DNA of 64,000 nucleotides from VAZQ01 sp963807865 (GTDB taxonomy: Bacteria; Pseudomonadota; Alphaproteobacteria; Rhizobiales; Xanthobacteraceae): NCBI GenBank assembly GCA_963807865.1, contig CAWEDK010000021.1, forward strand, positions 1 to 64,000, given 5' to 3'. The notes under the pieces were generated by a model. That model had not been told where the DNA came from. It ran no database searches and saw nothing but the letters and a program-made list of their open reading frames with translations. Made by a program: the position numbers and the translations under genes. Below, in pieces: positions 57,524 through 64,000 of this stretch. Within the stretch, counting starts at the first letter, position 1. Every line of letters begins with the position of its first letter.

Positions 57524-57927
57524 CTATTTGTTCGGAATGACCGCAATGGCGTTGATCTCGATCAGGTAGTCGGGCGACGTCATCTTGCAGATCTCCACCA
57601 TCGTCGACGCCGGCAGCGGCGGCTTGAAGTACTGCTGGCGCACCGCGTGGATTTCCTTGAAGTGCTCCATGTTGCGCACATAGACGTCGACGCGGCAGAC
57701 GTCGTCGAGCGTGCCGCCGGCCGCTTCCACCGCCGACTTGATGTTTTCGCAGACCTGACGGGTCTGCGCCGTGATATCGCCGATCTCCGGCGATCGTGCC
57801 GTCCGGCCGGCGCGCGGTCATTCCGGAAATGAAGACCAGCCGGCCTTGCGCCTCGATCACGGTCGCCTGCGAAAACACGCCGACTCGGCTTTCGGATCTT
57901 ATCGGTCTTGACTTCACGCTTCGCCAT
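57524..57927 (-). CDS. RidA (YjgF/YER057c/UK114) family protein
   Basis: About 134 codons with frame breaks near 57795 and 57870. It begins MAKREVKTDKIRKPS, then VGVFSQATVIEAQGRLVFISGMTARRPDG, ICENIKSAVEAAGGTLDDVCRVDVYVRNM and the diagnostic end MVEICKMTSPDYLIEINAIAVIPNK. Family members hydrolyse reactive enamine/imine intermediates, or act as specific deaminases in catabolic pathways. An Arg that anchors the carboxylate in RidA is not seen at the usual RxxAPaaigPYSQA position, so a pathway-specific subfamily is likelier than archetypal RidA. Confidence 0.8.
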
Positions 57928-57929
57928 TT

Positions 57930-59028
57930 TCAGGTCCTTTCGTATTCTTCGTCATCCGGCGCCAGGCGTCGGCCGGCACCCGCAATTCCTTCGCCAGCCG
58001 CAGTCAGGCGTCTCGACCACGCGCCGGCGTCAGCATGACCTGCCCCGCCGCGCTTTCGCCTGTGGCCCATTCCGGCTCGCCGGGCGTGAACAGCCGCGCG
58101 ACGCCGGGCGCACGCGCGCCGGCGCGGATGCGATCCGCTGCAGCCGTCGCGGCCGCGCGCATCTGTTGCGCGGTCGCCGAAATGCGCGACGTCGATCGCA
58201 ATGAACAGGTGCGATGAATCGTAGGGAACGTCGACGCATTGCCATACAGCGGTTGCACCGCGCTCGCCCGTCGCGCCGCCCGACAGCACCCCGCACAGAA
58301 GATCGATCAGAAAGGCGAGCCCGAAGCCCTTCGGTCCGCTCGCCGGCAGCAGCATGCCGGCAATCGCCTCCGCTGGGATCGGTCGTCGCGCTGCCGTCGG
58401 CCTTGACCGCCCAGGTGCCGGGGAATCTTCTGCCCGGCCTTCTCCGCCATGCGGATCTTGCCCATCGCGGCTTCGCTCGTCGCCATGTCGAGCACGATCG
58501 GGCATCGGGCCATCGGACGGCACGGCGATCGCGATCGGATTGTTGCCGACCACCCGCTCGGCGCCGCCCGGCGCCGGCATCAGCGGCCGCGTGTTGCACA
58601 TGACGATGCCGATGCAGTCCGCATTGGCGGCCTTCGAGCGCAAAACGCCGCGCCGTCCCGAAATGAAAGCCGTGACGCACCGCGACCAGCCGGCGCCGAA
58701 ACGCCGGGCGCGCTCGACCGCGATCTTGATCGCCTGGTCGCCGGTCAGATGACCAAGCGCGTGGTGCGCGTCGAGAACGACCGTCGTGCCTTTGTCCGAG
58801 ACGACTCCGCCGCCTGCTTCAGTCGAGACGGACCCTTTCCGGATCCGGTCGAGGTACATGTCGACCAGCATCACGCCGTGCGAGGAACTGCCCTCGAGAT
58901 CGGCATCCACCAGCGCCCCGGCGACGGTTCTTGCCGCCGATGTCCGGGATGCCGGCCGCGACGAAGAGCCGCGCCACCAGCGCGGTCAATTGAGCGGCCG
59001 GCACGGTTGTGCCGCTGGTCTGGATCAT
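57930..59028 (-). CDS. Ldh family (malate/L-lactate/ureidoglycolate-type) NAD(P)-dependent dehydrogenase
   Basis: About 366 codons with several indels. Blocks of the Ldh_2 fold are SSHGVMLVDMYLDRIRKGSV, VVLDAHHALGHLTGDQAIKIAVE, NADCIGIVMCNTRPLMPAPGG, VVGNNPIAIAVPSDGPMP, ASGPKGFGLAFLIDLLCGVLSGG and YDSSHLFIAIDVAHFGD. This family (YlbC/AllD, malate and L-sulfolactate dehydrogenases) oxidises 2-hydroxyacids and differs from classical lactate dehydrogenase. ATG 59028 (MIQTSGTTVPAAQL) start. Head of the leftward group Ldh-RidA-cupin-cupin. Confidence 0.82.
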
Positions 59029-59090
59029 GAACAATCAAGCGTCATGATTGCACAGCCTGTCGCCTGCTTCAGCGCGCTCGTCATGTCTTG

Positions 59091-59820
59091 TCATCGCCGT
59101 TGGCGGCGCGCAACCTCACTGGGCGAGGCGATCGCCAGCGACTTCGCCACGCGATCGTTGGTCCGCCCGATGTGGTCGGTTATGCAGCTGCACCGCGCGC
59201 GCTGCGTTGCGCGCAAGCGCCGCGCGCATGATCTGCTCGTGCTCGCTGTCGTCGTTGCGCGGCGGGACACTTGCGACATGATCGACAGCGCAACATAGCG
59301 CTCGGCCTGCGCGAACAGCTTCTCGCGAATGCCCATCAGCAATGTTGCGAACCGCAGGCGGCCGTGAGCGCGCTGATGAAAGTTGCGGTGCTCCTTGAAC
59401 CAGACGAGATTGATCTCGTTGCCGCTGCCCCGCAGCGTCTTTTTCTGATGCGACAGCCGATGATAGGCGGCCAAGCAGATTGGCCTCCCAGTCGACGCCG
59501 CCTTTTTCGATCGACCAGCGCAGCGCCAGGCCTTCGATTTCGACGCGCGTTTTCATCAGATCCAGCAGGTGCTCGCGCGACACCGGCGAAACGCGAAAGC
59601 CCTTGTTCTGCTCGAGAATTACCAGACCTTCGGCCTCGAGCCGCATCAGCGCTTCGCGGATCGGGCTGCCGCCGACGCCGTAGCGCTCGCGAAGGCTCTC
59701 GACGCGGAGGCGCTCGTTCGGCATCAGCCTGGCACGTCACGATGTCGGTGCGGATCTGACGGAACACCTGCGCGTTGACCGTCGGCTCGATGGCCCGTCG
59801 TGCTGTTGGCCAAAGGTCAT
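59091..59820 (-). CDS. GntR family (FCD-type) transcriptional regulator
   Basis: About 243 codons with several indels. The winged helix is visible as EPTVNAQVFRQIRTDIVT, LMPNERLRVESLRERYGVGGSPIREALMRLEAEGLVILEQNKGFRV. The C-terminal effector-binding FCD domain follows with HLLDLMKTRVEIEGLALRWSIEKGG, HRNFHQRAHG and a late HIGRTNDRVAKSL. FCD regulators usually repress neighbouring catabolic genes and release on binding a small acid. It is embedded between the two halves of the right-hand catabolic group. Confidence 0.8.
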
Positions 59821-59835
59821 GGCAGCGTTTGCTCC

Positions 59836-60533
59836 TTAGCCGACATGGGTCGGCCAGAAATTCGAGTGAGCGCCGCAGCGCCAGCGTCCGCGCTCGGCCG
59901 CGTGAAGTTCGGGGATTTCGTCGCAGTTGAAGCCGTGGCCGGCCGGATAGACCTGGATTTCGACCTGCGCGCCCTGCGCCGCGCGCAGCGCGCCGGCATG
60001 CTTCGAGCGTCGCGATCGGATCCTTGTCGCCGAAATGCATCAGCACCGGGCAGCGCGGCTGTTCCGCACGTATAGGGCGCGATCTGCGTGCCGTAGTAGC
60101 AGACCGCGCCGCAATGCCGTCGAGTTGGCCGGCGGCACGCCAGGAGATCGTGCCGCCCCAGCAGTAACCGAGCGTCGCGACCTTGCCGCTGCGCGCTTCA
60201 GCCGCGCCTTGGCTGCCTCGAGATCGGCGAAGGTCTGCTCCCATGGAATCTCGGCTCGCGCAGTTCGCGGCCGGTCACTGCGATCTTCCTTGGAATAGGT
60301 CAGTTCGATCCCGGGACGGATGCGGTCGAACAGCGCCGGCGCCACGACGTGATAGCCGTGCGCCGCATAGCCCTCGCAGACGTGCCGGATATTAGCCGGT
60401 GATGCCGAAAATTTCCTGCAGCAGCACAATGCCGCCGCGCGGCGATTTGCTTCCGGCCGCGCCTCATAGGCGCGAGAGCGAGTGGCCGTCCGGCGCTCGA
60501 TCTTCGCGCCAGATGTGCATTGCGCAAACTCAT
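59836..60533 (-). CDS. Dienelactone hydrolase family protein
   Basis: About 232 codons with several indels. Alpha/beta-hydrolase landmarks are IVLLQEIFGITGNIRHVCEGYAAHGYHVVAPALFDRI, the nucleophile elbow VATLGYCWGGTISW (Cys in GYCWGG, as in DLH), MHFGDKDPIATLEAC (acid) and YPAGHGFNCDEIPE (His). DLH opens lactones formed after aromatic ring cleavage. Start ATG 60533 (MSLRNAHLA). Divergent from the FAD monooxygenase across a palindromic region. Confidence 0.82.
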
Positions 60534-60571
60534 CGGAGGTCGATCGCTGACAACAGTTCGTACGCTTATCG

Positions 60572-60596
60572 GAAAATCTCCCTGATTTTCGAAAAT
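60572..60596. promoter_or_regulatory. Overlapping palindromes, candidate operator
   Basis: GAAAATC-TCCCT-GATTTTC (60572-60590, perfect 7-bp arms) overlaps ATTTTCGAAAAT (60585-60596, perfect 12-bp palindrome). It is followed at once by TTGACA (60599-60604), a consensus -35 for the rightward monooxygenase operon. The region is AT-rich in a GC-rich genome and lies between divergent genes. A repressor site for the nearby GntR protein is an inference. Confidence 0.5.
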
Positions 60597-60752
60597 ATAT
60601 TGACACATAGAAATTCCGAATGCGATGCTTTTGTTGCGGGCAAACTCGGCCGAGTGAAAAGCGTTGGCCGGGACAATCGTCTTCGCGTGTGCTTATCCGG
60701 ACCGTGCGGCTGCGGTAGGGCCGGTTGGAGCGGCGTGGCGGATCATGTGACG

Positions 60753-62383
60753 ATGGACATGACGGCGCGTTCCCGTTAACCAGCAGCCTCCGGTCGCGAT
60801 CGTCGGCGCGGGCCGGTCGGTCTCACCACCGCGCTTGGCGCTGGCCTACTACGAAATCCCCTTCGTCGTGTTCGAGGCCAACGCCGGCCTTTCGACCGAG
60901 ACCAAGGCCGGCACCACGCTGACCCGCACGCTTGAGATCTGGCAGCGCTTCGGCGCGGCCGAGCAAAATCCTGTCCAAGGCCATGCGGGTCGACGAAATC
61001 GGCGACATCGAGCGCGCGACCAACCGCAAGCGCGACTCGGTCAAGCTGCATCTGCTGCGCGACGAGACCCGGTTTCCCTTTGTCATCAATCTGCCGCAGC
61101 ACGACATGGAGCCGGCGCTGCGCGACTGCCTGGCCGAGCTCGAAATTCGGAACGATCCATCACCGGCATCGCCTGACCGGCTTCACGCAGCATGCCGACC
61201 AGGTGACGCTCGAACTCGACACGCCGGATGGCAGAACAACATTCGATGCAAGCTATCTTCTGGCCTGCGACGGCGGACGCAGCACGGTGCGCGAGCGGCT
61301 CGGCGTCACGGTCGAAGGCCAGCTCGCTGCCGGAGCGCTATTCGCTGGTCGACCTCAAGGTCGATCTCGACGTCGAGAACCCGCGCGACTTTCCCTACCT
61401 CGGCCTATTTCAGCGACGCCAAGGAATGGATGATCCTCGTGCGCCAGCCGGAGTGCTGGCGCTTCCTTTACCCGGTGTCTCGAAGGCCAGCGCGAGTCAC
61501 CGATCGACGAGCTGCGCGACAAGGCCGTGGCATTTCATCGGCGACGTCGACGAACGTCGAGGTGGTCGGCACAAATCTGTTCAAGATCTACCACCGCGTC
61601 GCCGGCAAATGGCGCCACGGCCGCGTCGTGCTGCTCGGCGATGCCGCGCACCTGATCACGCCGATGTGGGCGCTTGGGCTGAACACCGGCATTCTCGACG
61701 CCAACAGTCTCGCCTGGCGCATGGCCTGGGTGCATGCGCGGCTGGGCCGACGAGACGCTTGCTCGACGGCTTCGAGCGCGAGCAGAAGCCGGTCGCCGAA
61801 CAGCGGCTCGGGCGAAATGGCCGAAGCCGCGCGCGCCTACATGCGCAAGCCGCATCGAACGACGTGAAGGCGATGAGCGGAGCACGCCTGGGGCAACGCC
61901 TATACGCGCTCGCTGCTCGGCGTCCGGCTCGGCCTCGACGGCAGCGGCAACTGGTCGATGGTGAAGGCATTTGCCGAGCCGCCGCCGGTCGAGGTCGGCG
62001 ACCGCGCGCCGGACGGCGTCGTCCAGGACAGCGCAGGGACGCTCCGATCCGCCTGCATGATCTGTTCGGGCGCTCGTTCGTCGCGCTCTATTTCACCGAC
62101 GCGCGGCGCCGCCCCGCACATTCCGGACAACGACCACCCCTGGCTCAGGCACTACGTCGTGTCGCGATGGGACGCCGCCGCGCAATTCCGGAATTCGCGA
62201 CCGCTCGCTGCTCGATGTCGGCAACGCGCTCACGCGCCGCTATGGCTGCGCGCCCGACACCATGGTTCTGGTGCGCCCCGACGACCACATCGCGGCGATC
62301 GCAGCCGATGTCGCAGGGCGCGGCGCAAGCTGCGTATCAGCGCGGCGCTGGCGATGCTGCAACCGGAGGCTGTGCCGGCGTGA
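60753..62383 (+). CDS. FAD-dependent aromatic-ring monooxygenase (PheA/MhpA family)
   Basis: About 543 codons with at least six indels. Class A flavin hydroxylase motifs are PVAIVGAGPVGL (FAD, GxGxxG), the DG motif LLACDGGRSTVRERLGV, and the GD motif GRVVLLGDAAHLITPMWALGLNTGILDANSLAWRM. A C-terminal thioredoxin-like domain (VGDRAPDGVVQ, then LVRPDDHIAAI) as in phenol hydroxylase/MhpA types follows. It uses NAD(P)H and O2 to hydroxylate a phenolic ring. ATG 60753 or 60759 starts, then one shift into QQPPVAIVG. Its TGA overlaps the GTG of the SDR gene (GTGA). Confidence 0.83.
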
Positions 62384-63154
62384 CGATCTCGGTGTCCTAC
62401 CGGTTCGACGACTCCGTCATCCTGGTGACCGGAGCGGGCAGCGGCATCGGCGCGGCGCTCGCCCGGCACTGCGCCCGCGAAGGCGCGACTGTCGTTGCGG
62501 TCGACCGGAGCCACGACCTCCTGCTTTCGCAGCTTGACGAACCGGCCCGTGCACCGGATCGACCTGCGCAAGGTCGACGTTTCGGACGAAGCCGCCGTCA
62601 CCGCGCTGCATCGCCGACCTGCGGCAGAAGTATCCGCGCCTCGACGCCGCCGTGCTCGGCGCCGCCATCCAGTATCGCACCGACATCGACAAGATGACCG
62701 CGCAGCAATGGCGCGAAGTGATCGACATCAATCTCAATGGTGTGTTCTACTGCCTCCATGGCGTTATCCCGATGTTGAAATCGCAGCGAGCCGGCGCAAT
62801 CGTGGTCTTCACGTCCGGCCTGGCGCTCACCGGCTGGCCCGGGGCAAGCGCTTACGCGGCGAGCAAGGCCGCGCTCATCGGAATGATCAAATCCGCGGCG
62901 CATGAGCTCAAGGACTACAACGTGCGCGCAAATGTCCTCTCGCCCGGGGTGCGCGCGACGCCGATATTCCTCGATGTCAGCACCGAGGCGGAGCGCGAGC
63001 AGTATCGGCAATCGATCGGCATCGGCGAGCCGGACGGCGTCGTGCCGACGCTGCTCTATCTGATCTCAGACGCATCGGCGAATCTCACGGGAGCGGTCAT
63101 CGAGCACCGGATTTCGCCGTCAGGCGGACCGGCGCCGAGAGGGATCAGGAATAA
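62380..63154 (+). CDS. Short-chain dehydrogenase/reductase
   Basis: About 258 codons with several indels between 62530 and 62660 and one near the end. Cofactor motif VILVTGAGSGIGAALARHCA (TGxxxGxG), NNAG-equivalent region around LGAAIQYRTDIDKM, catalytic Ser and Tyr-x-x-x-Lys in VVFTSGLALTGWPGASAYAASKAAL, and VRANVLSPGVRATPIF. The NNAG motif is replaced by VLGAAI, an uncommon variant. GTG 62380 overlaps the monooxygenase stop. The stop TAA at 63152-63154 assumes a late indel; without it the frame runs into the next gene. Confidence 0.82.
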
Positions 63155-63182
63155 CCGTATAGGCGATCGAAAGGAGACCGAC

Positions 63183-64000
63183 ATGCGCAAGTGTAGCTGC
63201 AGGCTTCGTTGGTTTGGCGTTGCTCGTGTGCTGGGGGATTGCCGGCCCTCAGGGCGACGCGCGCGCCCAAGAGCCGAAGATGACGGACATCACGTTCTCG
63301 CTCGACTTCATCGTGCTCGGACGGCATGCGCCGTTCTATGTCGCGATCGAGAAGGGCTTCTACAAAGAGGAAAGTCTCAACGTCAACGTCATCTCCGCCA
63401 AGGGCACCGCCCAGGGCATTCAGAACGTCGAGAGCGGGCTGGCGCAGATCGGATTCACCGACGTGGCGAGCCTGGTCGTTGCGCGCGCCGAAGGCTCGAC
63501 CGTGAAGGTCGTATCGGTGATCTACCAGAAGGCGCCGTTCTGCTTCTTCTCGCTCGATCCCGGCGCCAACGTCAGGTCAAGCTGAAGGACTTCGTAGGGC
63601 CTGAAGGTCGGCTCGAATGCCGGCAGCTACATCACGAACATCGCCAGGGCGATGATGCGCAAGGAGGGCCTCGACCCGAGCAAGCTCAGCGTCGAAAGCA
63701 TCGAGCCGTCGGCACGCATCGCCATGCTGGCGACCCGCAAGATTCCGGCGATCGACTTCTTCATCATCACCAAGCCCGCGATGGAGCGCGCGGTGAAGGA
63801 CGCCAAGGTGGTCACCTTCCTGTTCGCCGACCACGGCCTCGACCTCTATTCCAATGGAATCGGGGCGAAGAGAATCGTTCCTGAAGGAGAACCCGGAGGT
63901 CGTGAAGGCGTTCGTGCGCGCAACCCTGCGTGGCTATCAGTACGCGTTCAAGAACCCGCAGGAGGCCGCGGAACTGATCCAGAAGCATGCCAAGGCGCTG
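63183..64000 (+). CDS. NMT1/SsuA-type ABC substrate-binding protein, cut by window edge
   Basis: Signal peptide GFVGLALLVCWGIAG (after a shift from the ATG 63183 with AAGGAGA upstream), then MTDITFSLDFIVLGRHAPFYVAIEKGFYKEE, the typical opening of NMT1/TauA/SsuA-like receptors. It continues NVISAKGTAQGIQNVESGLAQIGFTDVASL and SNAGSYITNIARAMMRKEGLDP. An indel lies near 63580. The gene continues beyond 64000. It is likely the receptor of an uptake system for the substrate of the flanking monooxygenase-SDR operon; permease and ATPase genes would be expected next. Confidence 0.82.

Overview
The window is high-GC DNA from an alphaproteobacterium, most likely a member of the Hyphomicrobiales related to Bradyrhizobiaceae or Xanthobacteraceae. 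The evidence is the set of housekeeping genes (ribF, ileS-lspA, an M16 peptidase pair, a short pgi, arfB, mutL), an ActS/ActR (RegB/RegA) redox two-component pair, an intracellular PHB depolymerase, four tricarboxylate-type (Bug/TctC) binding proteins, and palindromic intergenic repeats of kinds common in that group. No rRNA, tRNA, prophage, CRISPR array or replication origin was seen.

Layout. 1-7.4 kb: end of a HAD hydrolase, cheY, ribF, a DUF883/holin-like pair, ileS-lspA and a secreted protein. 7.7-16 kb: paired M16 peptidases, pgi, a secreted subtilisin, arfB, mutL. 16-19.4 kb: a PEP-mutase/isocitrate-lyase-family lyase, a methyltransferase, a small secreted protein and a luciferase-like flavoenzyme. 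19.7-34 kb: a transport and catabolism block with a complete carbohydrate-type ABC importer, an isopropylmalate/tartrate-dehydrogenase-like enzyme, an FMN alpha-hydroxyacid oxidase, two divergent aldolases, and three successive TctC-type receptors followed by tctB-tctA. 34-42.5 kb: a Gly/Tyr-rich secreted protein, an MFS efflux pump, a YgjP-like metalloprotease, phaZ, an ABC-2 exporter and actS-actR. 42.6-52 kb: a divergent catabolic cluster, with a CoA ligase, flavin hydroxylase, M20 protein and alcohol dehydrogenase leftward, and an LVIVD protein, cytosine-deaminase-like and hydantoinase-like amidohydrolases rightward. 52.3-64 kb: an MBL-fold hydrolase, two orphan binding proteins, an IS5-type remnant, two cupins, a RidA protein, an Ldh-type dehydrogenase, a GntR regulator, a dienelactone hydrolase, an FAD monooxygenase, an SDR and a truncated NMT1-type binding protein.

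Two features stand out. First, 53.2-57.5 kb holds a family of small CTAG-bounded palindromes (called A and B here) that share a CATTCGC...GCGAATG core. Twice they occur as an A-B pair of exactly 165 bp, and several copies sit on or against stop codons. They resemble REPIN or MITE elements. Second, reading frames are broken dozens of times in 1-8.75 kb and 48.6-64 kb but almost never between 8.75 and 38 kb. Nearly every break I could resolve is one extra G or C, so I read the breaks as consensus errors and annotate the affected genes as coding regions with indels, not as decayed genes.

Functions are inferred from motifs and remembered family patterns. No database search was run.
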